From assembly GCF_030732845.1 (NCBI RefSeq), contig NZ_JASHKA010000007.1, forward strand, positions 232,901 through 296,900: 64,000 nucleotides of DNA. Direction: 5' to 3'. The DNA comes from Roseibium sp. MMSF_3544. GTDB lineage: Bacteria > Pseudomonadota > Alphaproteobacteria > Rhizobiales > Stappiaceae. A model generated the notes under the pieces. The model searched no databases and had not been told where the DNA came from. It saw only the letters and a program-made list of their open reading frames with translations. Positions 23,708-31,261 of the stretch are shown in pieces; within the stretch, counting starts at the first letter, position 1; every line of letters starts with the position of its first letter. A program made the position numbers and the translations under genes.

Positions 23708-24598
23708 ATGAAGACCATCCGGGTACGTATTGTAGCCGAGGAACTGGAAGCAAAGCGGATTGCCGATGTGCTTGAACGCGCCTTTGAAGACGAAGGAAAT
23801 CCTGTTTCCATTTACGAGGCCACAGAGGACGGAAAACTGTGGTCGGCGGAAATTCTGCTGTTCGACATGGAGGAGAAAGAGGCCGCAGACCTGGTGCGCG
23901 ACCGTCTTGGCTCCGACGCCTTTGCTGCGCCGCTGGAAGCGGCAGAGCTGCCGGACATCAACTGGGTCGAGAAAAGCCTTGAAGGCTTGAAGCCGGTGAG
24001 GGCAGGGCGTTTTTTCGTTCACGGCGGTCACGACAGGGAAAAGGTCCCTCCGGGAGCGATCGGTCTGGAAATCGAGGCGGCGCTGGCCTTCGGCACCGGG
24101 CATCACGGCACAACGGCTGGATGCCTTGAGGAAATCGACCGTCTGCTCTCCTTGCGCGAATATGAAAATATCCTCGATCTCGGCACTGGAACCGGCGTTC
24201 TGGCAATCGCAGCGGCCTTGAAAGCGCGGCAAACGGTGCTGGCGACCGATATCGACCCGGTCGCGACCCGGACGGCGCTTGAAAACGCCCGGCTGAACGG
24301 GGCCGGGCACCTTGTGCGCGGCTTCACGGCAAATGGCGTCGAAGACCGGCGCTTTGGTCTCTGCGGCCCGTTCGACCTTGTCATTGCAAATATTCTGGCG
24401 CGGCCTCTGATGAAAATGGCGAAAGCGATCGGCGGCCGAACGACGCAAACAGCCACTCTCGTTCTGTCGGGTCTGCGGGTCGAAGACGGACCGCGCATTC
24501 TGTCCGCCTACAGGTGCCAGGGGTTTGTGCTCGACAAAAGGCGTGAAAAGAACGGCTGGCTTACGCTGACACTGGTGCGGGGCCGAAAGACGGCTTGA
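23708..24598 (+). CDS. prmA: Ribosomal protein L11 methyltransferase
   Basis: PrmA trimethylates ribosomal protein L11 using SAM. ATG 23708 gives 296 residues beginning MKTIRVRIVAEE. The N-terminal substrate-binding domain is followed by the conserved linker and SAM-binding core: LAFGTGHHGTTAGCLE, motif I LDLGTGTGVLAIAA, ATDIDPVA, and motif IV IANILARPL, the NxL form of PrmA. It ends at a strong bidirectional terminator. The in-frame extension upstream of 23708 lies in the divergent promoter region and is not used here. Confidence 0.95.
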   Translation: MKTIRVRIVAEELEAKRIADVLERAFEDEGNPVSIYEATEDGKLWSAEILLFDMEEKEAADLVRDRLGSDAFAAPLEAAELPDINWVEKSLEGLKPVRAGRFFVHGGHDREKVPPGAIGLEIEAALAFGTGHHGTTAGCLEEIDRLLSLREYENILDLGTGTGVLAIAAALKARQTVLATDIDPVATRTALENARLNGAGHLVRGFTANGVEDRRFGLCGPFDLVIANILARPLMKMAKAIGGRTTQTATLVLSGLRVEDGPRILSAYRCQGFVLDKRREKNGWLTLTLVRGRKTA

Positions 24599-24630
24599 GG
24601 CCCGTGAGTCTTGTTTCTCACCGCAAACGC

Positions 24631-24664
24631 AAAAGGGCCCGCCGGAAGTCCGGCAGGCCCTTTT
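24631..24664. terminator. Bidirectional rho-independent terminator
   Basis: A 15-bp stem with one mismatch (AAAAGGGCCCGCCGG against CCGGCAGGCCCTTTT) and a four-base loop is flanked by A and T runs on both sides. It can therefore end both prmA on the plus strand and the convergent DUF1127 gene on the minus strand. Confidence 0.9.
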
Positions 24665-24699
24665 GCATTTGCACAGCGCTTTATTCGCGCCTGAGCCCC

Positions 24700-24903
24700 T
24701 TAGAACGGGTTCGACATTGCGCCTTCGCGCTCAAGCTGGTCCCGATCGTATCCGTGGGCGGCAAGTGTTGCGTCGTCCAGAGACAGAAGGTAACCGTTGA
24801 CGTAGCGGCGAGCTTGCTGGGAGCGCGCTTCAATCATACGGTCAAGCGCGCGGCGCATGAAGTTGCTGCCAGTGCGGGTCGAAGTGGTTGTTGCGATAGT
24901 CAT
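24700..24903 (-). CDS. DUF1127-family small protein
   Basis: This product of about 67 residues ends in a compact helical domain (RRALDRMIEARSQQARRYVN, then LLSLDDATLAAHGYDRDQLE) that fits the DUF1127/YjiS-like family. It is small and Arg-rich, with the typical L-x-LDD-x-L-x-x-x-G pattern. Some family members are RNA-binding regulators of growth and phosphate or carbon metabolism; whether this one is so is unknown. The start is uncertain between 24903, 24912 and 24918. It has its own promoter region, containing a perfect palindrome, and its own terminator. Confidence 0.78.
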   Translation of the reverse strand: MTIATTTSTRTGSNFMRRALDRMIEARSQQARRYVNGYLLSLDDATLAAHGYDRDQLEREGAMSNPF

Positions 24904-25029
24904 CGTGATCATTCCCATTTGAAGTTCAAGAGCTTCCCTAGGGAGAAACGTCTTTTTTCTTGTCATCAGGAATATGCAGATTCGATCGCTGATCCGGTAG
25001 GTCTGCAAATGCATGACAGCCTTGCGCTC

Positions 25030-25043
25030 TTCGCATATGCGAA
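25030..25043. promoter_or_regulatory. Perfect 14-bp palindrome in a divergent promoter region
   Basis: TTCGCATATGCGAA reads the same on both strands. It lies between the DUF1127 gene (minus) and the M24 aminopeptidase gene (plus), about 127 and 108 bases from the chosen starts. Its size and place suggest a dimeric regulator site, but no regulator can be named. Confidence 0.45.
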
Positions 25044-25150
25044 AGACTTGCTGCGTTGCAAAAATGCACTAGCCCATTTCCTGAAGGACCCGTTTGGAGG
25101 AATAATTATCCGGCTTGATCCGCGGCAAGCGTCAAACTACCGTGCCGCTC

Positions 25151-26965
25151 ATGTTCCAGTCTTTCGAAGATCTCAGTGATCCCTCCTGCGGGGCGCCGAA
25201 TGCAGCGCTTCTCAGGGCTGAACTTGCCCGCCGCAATCTCGATGGCTTCCTGATTCCGCGCGCCGACGCCCATCAGGGCGAATATGTTCCACCACATGAC
25301 TGCCGTCTGCAGTGGTTGACGGGATTTACCGGATCTGCCGGGGTCGCCGCAGTGCTCGGCAATGAGGCTGCGATTTTCGTTGATGGACGGTATACGATCC
25401 AGGTGCGCGAGCAGGTCGACATGGACGTTTTTCCCGCACAGCACCTGATCAACGAACCTGTCAGCGAGTGGCTGGGTAAACATCTGAAACCGGGGCAGAA
25501 ACTCGGCATAGATGCCATGTTGCACACGGTGCGTGAAGTGCGCCGCCTGCGCAAAGTCTGCGAGGACGCAGGGGCAGAACTGGTCACGCTCGGCGACAAT
25601 CCAGTCGACAGCGTCTGGCAGGACCGCCCGGAACCGCCACTCGGTCTTGTTTCGCTTTATCCTTCCGAATTGGCCGGAAAGACGTCGCGCGAGAAGATAA
25701 ACGAAATTCAGGCTGCTCTTGGCGACAAGAAAGCCGACGCCTGCGTGCTGACGCAGCCCGATTCCATCGCGTGGCTTTTCAACATTCGCGGGTCTGACGT
25801 CAGCCACACGCCATTGCCGCTTTCCTTTGCGACGCTTCCGGCTGAGGGAAAGCCGTCGCTCTATATTGACGGCCGGAAGCTCTCAAACTCTGTTCGGGAT
25901 GCACTGACCGAACTGACCGACCTGGCGGAACCGGCAGATTTCATGACCGGGCTCAAGGCACTGGGTGAGGCTGGCGCGAAGGTGATGATCGACCCTGCGC
26001 TGGCAGGTATCGGCATTGCAGACGCGATCACAGAGGCAGGCGGCACCCTGATCGAGGCGCAGGATCCGGTCCTTCTTCCCAAGGCGGTCAAGAACGATGC
26101 AGAGCTCAAGGGCGCCCGGGAGGCGCATCTTCGTGACGCAGCCGCCTTCGTGAATTTTCTGTGCTGGTTCGACGAGGAGGTTGGTAAGGGCGACCTTGAC
26201 GAAATAGGCGCTGCTGAAAAACTTGAAGAATTCCGGCGCGCCACCGGGGTGCTGAAGGAAATCTCGTTTGACACCATTTCCGGGGCGGGCCCGAACGGCG
26301 CCATCTGTCACTATCGTGTCAGCCGGTCGAGCAACCTGAAGATCCCCTCTGGCAGACCGTTTTTGATCGATTCCGGTGGCCAGTACGAGGACGGGACCAC
26401 CGACATCACGCGCACGCTGGCCGTCGGTGACGTCAGCGCGGAGATGAAAAAGCACTTCACGCTCGTGCTCAAAGGCCACATTGCAATTTCCACGGCTCGT
26501 TTCCCCAATGGTACGACCGGGGCGCAACTGGATACGCTGGCCCGGATCGATCTGTGGAAAGCAGGCCTGGATTTCGACCACGGCACCGGGCACGGCGTTG
26601 GTGCCTACCTGGGCGTTCATGAAGGGCCTCAGAGAATTGCAAAAACCGGTACGGTGCCCCTGAAACCTGGAATGATCCTGTCGAACGAACCGGGCTACTA
26701 CCCGGCTGGTGAATACGGAATCAGGCTCGAAAACCTTGAGATCGTCACCGAAGCGCGCGACATCGCCGGGGGAGAACGGCCGATGCTGAGCTTTGAGACG
26801 ATTACCCTGGTCCCCATGGACCTGCGCCTCGTTGACGGTTCGCTGTTGAGCAATGCGGAACGCGACTGGCTGAACCGATACCACGCCCGCGTCCGCGAAG
26901 AAGTCGGACCACTTGTCGGCGCGAAGGAACGGATCTGGCTGGAGCAGGCCACCGAGGCGATTTAG
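25151..26965 (+). CDS. Xaa-Pro aminopeptidase (M24B)
   Basis: This cytoplasmic dimetal peptidase removes N-terminal residues preceding proline. The 604-residue protein (from ATG 25151, MFQSFEDLSD) is the long form, with two creatinase-like N-terminal domains and a C-terminal pita-bread domain. The metal ligands are visible: aspartates in DSGGQYEDGTTDITRT, histidine in HGTGHGVGAYLGVHEGP, and glutamates in SNEPGYYPAGEYGIRLEN. A TTG at 25115 could add 12 residues; a GGAGG at 25096-25100 sits 14 bases before it, too far for a good site, so the start is open. It is monocistronic. Confidence 0.93.
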   Translation: MFQSFEDLSDPSCGAPNAALLRAELARRNLDGFLIPRADAHQGEYVPPHDCRLQWLTGFTGSAGVAAVLGNEAAIFVDGRYTIQVREQVDMDVFPAQHLINEPVSEWLGKHLKPGQKLGIDAMLHTVREVRRLRKVCEDAGAELVTLGDNPVDSVWQDRPEPPLGLVSLYPSELAGKTSREKINEIQAALGDKKADACVLTQPDSIAWLFNIRGSDVSHTPLPLSFATLPAEGKPSLYIDGRKLSNSVRDALTELTDLAEPADFMTGLKALGEAGAKVMIDPALAGIGIADAITEAGGTLIEAQDPVLLPKAVKNDAELKGAREAHLRDAAAFVNFLCWFDEEVGKGDLDEIGAAEKLEEFRRATGVLKEISFDTISGAGPNGAICHYRVSRSSNLKIPSGRPFLIDSGGQYEDGTTDITRTLAVGDVSAEMKKHFTLVLKGHIAISTARFPNGTTGAQLDTLARIDLWKAGLDFDHGTGHGVGAYLGVHEGPQRIAKTGTVPLKPGMILSNEPGYYPAGEYGIRLENLEIVTEARDIAGGERPMLSFETITLVPMDLRLVDGSLLSNAERDWLNRYHARVREEVGPLVGAKERIWLEQATEAI

Positions 26966-27302
26966 CCGAGGCAGCGCCCGGTCGCGTCCAAGCCAGGGCC
27001 CGGAATAGTATCTCGGATTTGTCGTCCCGGTTTGCCGCGTAAGCGGCGAGACCGGGAGCCAGTTTTCCGTGTGGCCGACGACTGAAAAAAACAATCAGAC
27101 AAGAGTTTACAGGATCCCGGCTTTGCGCTTCGCACCAGCCGGGAGGACAATTCTAAGGTTCGGAGATCACCTCACAGGACACAGTTTCTCCTAAAACGGA
27201 CCGCATTGGATGCAACGGAAGCAAGTCGCCTAAGCGGCTCGGCCCTGGAGATCTGAAGCTTCCGCGCTGGTCTGCTTTCGCAGGAGAGTTCGCGCACAGA
27301 CC
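26966..27302. other. Gene-free stretch holding a palindromic repeat
   Basis: This 337-base gap lies between convergent genes (aminopeptidase plus, ClC minus). Its first half is the second copy of the palindromic repeat. Nothing else was recognised. Confidence 0.6.
27021..27147. repeat. Dispersed palindromic repeat, copy 2
   Basis: The first hairpin at 27025-27057 (TCCCGGTTTGCCGC, loop GTAA, GCGGCGAGACCGGGA) closely matches copy 1 at 17802-17835, with compensating changes in the stem. A second hairpin (TCCCGGCT and AGCCGGGA arms) lies within 27112-27147, separated by an A-rich spacer. Lying between convergent genes, it could serve as a terminator for both. Confidence 0.75.
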
Positions 27303-28946
27303 TCAGTGATGCTCTTCCTTTGTCGCCTTGATCAACGCGGCGTTGAAGTAACGCAGTCCTCGGACATGCCGCGCCGTACCGATGATTTTTGTGGCGTCGC
27401 CTTTTCTGACGACGGGCAGGGCGGCCTTGCCGCAGGAATCGAAGCTTTTCAGAGCACTTTCCAGGCTGTCCGTGTCGTGCAGGTAAGGGCCGTCCTCACC
27501 CGGATTGAAAACTCGTTCCTCTTCGTTTTCCGGCGGTGGATCCATGAAATCGCGCACTTTCACGGTCTCGCTCAGGAACTGATGGGCGCCTTCGTTGACA
27601 AAGCAGCCACGCATGCCGAGTTGCCAGTGGAAATAGGACTTGCCATGAACTGCCTGGGTCAGGCCCGTTGCGATCGAAACCGCCAGCAACAGGGCGATCG
27701 ACAACGCATAACCGCCGGTCAGCTCGAAGACGATCACCGTCGTTGAAAACGGAGCACCCAACACGGCTGCCGCGACCGCGCCCATGCCAAGGATCGCGTA
27801 TAGGCCATGGCTGGACGCCATTTCGGGAAAGACGGAGGCGGCAATCAGCCCGAATGCCCCGCCTGTCATCGCCCCCAGATAGAGCGCGGGCGAGAATATG
27901 CCGCCACCGAATCTTGATGCCAGCGTAATGGCCGTTGCCGCCGTCTTGACCACAAGCAGCGTCAGCATCGTCTGAATGGCGAGTTCCTGTTTCAGGGCAA
28001 GGTCGGTTGCTTCATAGCCGACGCCGAGGATTTCCGGATAGAAAACGCCGATTGCTCCAACCACCAGGCCGCCGATCACGGGCCTGAGCCAGAGCGGCAT
28101 GGTGATGTTTCTTGCCGTCCAGTCGGAGCCGATCAGAGCAAACTGAAAGATGATGGCAACGGCTGCGCAGGTCAGTCCCAAAAGCGCAAAGGCCGGGATC
28201 TCCAGATAGGACGTGATTTCATATTGAGGGATTTCAAAGGCAGCGACATTGCCGAACCAGAGCCGCGACAGCAAGGTGCCCATGACCGAAGCCAGCACGA
28301 TCGGCACGAAAGCGGAGACGGCATAGTGCCCGAGAACCACTTCATGCGCGAAGAGAACGCCGGCGATGGGTGCGTTGAACGAGGCGGAAACCCCGCTGGC
28401 AACAGCACAGGCGAGGAGCATGCGTCTGGCGCTGTCGGGTAGCTGGAAAAAGGAGCAGACCGCCGTGCCGAGCGTTGCGCCCAGATGCACCACCGGTCCT
28501 TCGCGCCCGGCACTGGCACCGCCGCCCAGTGAGATGGCCGTCACCAGGGCGGACCAGAGTCCTGCCTTGAGCGGTAGACCACGCCCACCGTAAGCCCGGG
28601 CCTCAATCACGTCGGCAACGCCGCCCGCTCGCTGATAAGGGTGATATTTGTGCAGGATCCAGCCGACCAGCAGTCCAGCCACCGCGGGTGCGAGCATGAT
28701 GATCCACCATGGCTGTTGAACGGCAGCCTGGATCGTCAACTCTGTTGTGGTGCGCAGCCAGGGCCACTGGACGAGCCCGATGGCTGTTCTGAAAGCGATT
28801 GCGGCAAGGGCGACGAGGGCGCCGACCACAATCGCAAGCAGCCAGACCAGCGGCAGCTTGTTCGACCGGAACTGGCGCACGTTCGGCGTTATCCAGCTTA
28901 TGAGGATATCTGGAAGTTGGCCGGCGGTTTCAATTATCTTGCGCAT
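27303..28946 (-). CDS. ClC-family chloride channel/transporter
   Basis: This 547-residue polytopic membrane protein has about 12 helices. The gating-glutamate motif GREGPVVHLG and the anion-site motif GGGIFSPALYLGAMTGG are present. The first selectivity motif, GSGIP in model ClCs, is replaced here by AGGVADVIEA, as in a divergent bacterial subgroup. The C terminus (from about residue 460) carries a short cytoplasmic region with the CBS-like pattern VRDFMDPPPENEEE...KAALPVVRKGDATKIIGT. It may be a chloride channel or a chloride/proton exchanger; the sequence alone does not decide. Confidence 0.9.
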   Translation of the reverse strand: MRKIIETAGQLPDILISWITPNVRQFRSNKLPLVWLLAIVVGALVALAAIAFRTAIGLVQWPWLRTTTELTIQAAVQQPWWIIMLAPAVAGLLVGWILHKYHPYQRAGGVADVIEARAYGGRGLPLKAGLWSALVTAISLGGGASAGREGPVVHLGATLGTAVCSFFQLPDSARRMLLACAVASGVSASFNAPIAGVLFAHEVVLGHYAVSAFVPIVLASVMGTLLSRLWFGNVAAFEIPQYEITSYLEIPAFALLGLTCAAVAIIFQFALIGSDWTARNITMPLWLRPVIGGLVVGAIGVFYPEILGVGYEATDLALKQELAIQTMLTLLVVKTAATAITLASRFGGGIFSPALYLGAMTGGAFGLIAASVFPEMASSHGLYAILGMGAVAAAVLGAPFSTTVIVFELTGGYALSIALLLAVSIATGLTQAVHGKSYFHWQLGMRGCFVNEGAHQFLSETVKVRDFMDPPPENEEERVFNPGEDGPYLHDTDSLESALKSFDSCGKAALPVVRKGDATKIIGTARHVRGLRYFNAALIKATKEEHH

Positions 28947-29058
28947 CGTTCGGGCCGGGGGTCGGGTACATTGTCTGGCTGGTGCCCATTTTGCCCGAGT
29001 CGGGACGAAAGAACAGGGCTACGAAAGCCCAATCGGCCTTAATCACCCCAATTTGTTT

Positions 29059-29556
29059 TCACGGAGCCTTTTGCGGGATCCCGATGCTCCTGCCGGCACG
29101 CTCCGGGCGAGGCAAATCGGCCTGTGCCTCCGCAAGCGCCGTCAGATTGTGCAGGATGTCCTCCGGCCAGGGAGCGACCTTGCGCGCGGACATGTCGACA
29201 TGAAGGCTCATCTGTTCGGATGTCGCCGACAGCCAGTCCTCCTCGGCGTGGCGCAGCTCCTGAAAGAAATGCGCCCGCTTCAAATCGAGCCCGACGAGCT
29301 GCAGGGTCACGATAACAGGCATCCCCGCGCTCAATTCGCGGAGATAGCAGACATGGACCTCTGCGGTGAAAAAGGATGCGCCACGGGTCTTTACGTAATC
29401 CGGTCCCATGCCGAGGCGTTCGAACACCTGGTCGACCGCCGTATCGAACAGAACGTTGTAATAGGCCATGTTGAGATGGCCGTTATAGTCGATCCAGTCG
29501 TCCTTCACGGTCATGACATTGCTTTTGACCTGTGCTTTTTCCCAAAGTGCCGTCAT
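29059..29556 (-). CDS. Hotdog-fold acyl-CoA thioesterase
   Basis: This 165-residue protein of the 4-hydroxybenzoyl-CoA thioesterase-like family starts at ATG 29556, with GGGAG and AGG upstream. The segment DDWIDYNGHLNMAYYNVLFDTAVDQ has the D/N-GH-N pattern at the start of the central helix, where the catalytic acid lies. In related proteins this form is found with carnitine dehydrogenase as a betainyl-CoA thioesterase, but no carnitine gene is nearby, so the substrate is open. It runs in the same direction as the ClC gene and is divergent from the FAD dehydrogenase. Confidence 0.85.
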   Translation of the reverse strand: MTALWEKAQVKSNVMTVKDDWIDYNGHLNMAYYNVLFDTAVDQVFERLGMGPDYVKTRGASFFTAEVHVCYLRELSAGMPVIVTLQLVGLDLKRAHFFQELRHAEEDWLSATSEQMSLHVDMSARKVAPWPEDILHNLTALAEAQADLPRPERAGRSIGIPQKAP

Positions 29557-29697
29557 CCTGATCTCCCGAAACCTTGACGTGCAATCGCCCGCAGCCAAGG
29601 CCAGTTTTGGCTTTGACCTTTTCCGCTTCCGCTAACATATTCAGATTTGAAAGACGGGGCCAAATGCGAGCCCCAAAAGGAAGGATACCGGTCCGAA

Positions 29698-31113
29698 ATG
29701 GCCATTGAAGCGGAAGTTGCGCGCCCGGGCGATCCGAGCGAGAGAGTTGCAGACGTCATCAATTTGCTGAAACAGCGGTTCGGCGAACGCCTTTCGACAT
29801 CAAGTGCGCTCAGGGAGCAGCACGGCCACACCACGACCTGGCTCCGCAATGAGCCACCGGATGCTGTGGTTTTCGCCCAGTCCACCGAGGAGGTGGCGGA
29901 AATCGTGCAAACGTGTGCTGCACACAAGGTGCCGGTGATCGCCTTTGGAACAGGAACGTCTCTCGAAGGCCATGTGAATGCGCCGCTCGGCGGTATTTCG
30001 ATCGATCTCAGCAGGATGGACAAGATTCTGGAAGTGAATTCGGAAGATCTTGACTGTCGGGTTGAAGCTGGTGTTACACGCAAACAACTCAACAGTTACA
30101 TCCGGGACACCGGTTTGTTCTTTCCGATTGATCCGGGTGCGGACGCAAGTCTTGGCGGCATGGCGGCAACACGGGCTTCCGGAACGAATGCGGTTCGATA
30201 CGGCACGATGAAGGATGCCGTTCTGGGTCTTACCGTTGTGACCGCTGATGGCCGCATCATCAGGACCGGGGGGCGGGCCCGCAAATCCTCTGCGGGGTAT
30301 GACCTCACCAGATTGTTTGTCGGATCGGAGGGAACGCTCGGCGTGATTACGGAGCTGACCATCCGTCTGTTCGGCCAGCCGGAATCCGTTTCCGGCGGGA
30401 TCTGCCCGTTTCCCGACGTGGAATCTGCTTGCAACGCAGTGATCACGACGATCCAGATGGGCATTCCGGTGGCGCGGATCGAATTGCTTGACAGTCTTCA
30501 GGTCAGAGCCTGCAACTCCTATTCGAAACTGGACCTTGCCGAAACACCGACGCTGTTTCTCGAGTTCCACGGCTCCGAGGCAGGCGTTCAGGAACAATCC
30601 GAGATGTTCTCCTCGATTGCGGAGGAGTTCGGTGGAGGCCCGTTTGAATGGACGACCGTCGCCGAGGAGCGGACGAAACTCTGGACCGCACGCCACGATG
30701 CCTATTGGGCCGGCAAGGGCCTGCGTCCGGAAGCGGACATTGTCGCAACCGATGTCTGTGTGCCGATCTCCCGTCTGGCCGAATGCGTTGGCGAAACGGC
30801 GCGGGATATCGAACAAGAAGGCCTTCTGGCGCCGATTGTCGGTCATGTCGGCGATGGAAACTTCCATGTTCAGGTGCTGGTCAACCTGGATGATCCGGAA
30901 GAAAAGCGGAAAGCGGACGGCTTCATCGAGCGCCTTGCTGTGCGTGCACTCAAGATGGAAGGCACCTGCACGGGTGAGCACGGCGTCGGCCAGGGTAAGC
31001 AGAAATATATGCGGCGCGAACACGGCGATGCGATCGACTATATGCAGTCGGTCAAACGCGCGTTCGATCCGGACAATTTAATGAATCCGGGCAAGATCCT
31101 GCCTCAGTCATGA
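29698..31113 (+). CDS. FAD-linked 2-hydroxy-acid dehydrogenase (D-lactate type)
   Basis: This 471-residue flavoprotein of the GlcD/Dld family oxidises a D-2-hydroxy acid and passes electrons to the respiratory chain. The PCMH-type FAD domain covers roughly residues 35-215 (VIAFGTGTSLEGHV, PGADASLGGMAATRASGTNA, SSAGYDLTRLFVGSEGTLGV). The C-terminal FAD-oxidase domain ends with the metal/substrate motif GHVGDGNFHV and with GEHGVGQGKQKYM. D-lactate is the best guess; glycolate or D-2-hydroxyglutarate are alternatives. ATG 29698 is preceded by AAGGAAGGA, spaced about 12 bases. No partner iron-sulfur subunit is adjacent, which fits the single-subunit D-lactate enzymes. Confidence 0.88.
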   Translation: MAIEAEVARPGDPSERVADVINLLKQRFGERLSTSSALREQHGHTTTWLRNEPPDAVVFAQSTEEVAEIVQTCAAHKVPVIAFGTGTSLEGHVNAPLGGISIDLSRMDKILEVNSEDLDCRVEAGVTRKQLNSYIRDTGLFFPIDPGADASLGGMAATRASGTNAVRYGTMKDAVLGLTVVTADGRIIRTGGRARKSSAGYDLTRLFVGSEGTLGVITELTIRLFGQPESVSGGICPFPDVESACNAVITTIQMGIPVARIELLDSLQVRACNSYSKLDLAETPTLFLEFHGSEAGVQEQSEMFSSIAEEFGGGPFEWTTVAEERTKLWTARHDAYWAGKGLRPEADIVATDVCVPISRLAECVGETARDIEQEGLLAPIVGHVGDGNFHVQVLVNLDDPEEKRKADGFIERLAVRALKMEGTCTGEHGVGQGKQKYMRREHGDAIDYMQSVKRAFDPDNLMNPGKILPQS

Positions 31114-31261
31114 TATTGTATCGAATCAGTTCAATAAGCTCGATTTTAACCTCGGCAGTCTATACGTGCCGTGGACGGCGGGTGCGGCTGCTTGCCTGTT
31201 TGCAGTGCAGCAAAGATAGGTTACATCTGTCCGGTGTGTTTGGAGAGCAAGGAGACAAAGC

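Noticed and set aside
25883..27094. 403-codon minus-strand frame
   Set aside because: It overlaps the aminopeptidase gene and the palindromic repeat and lacks any family pattern.
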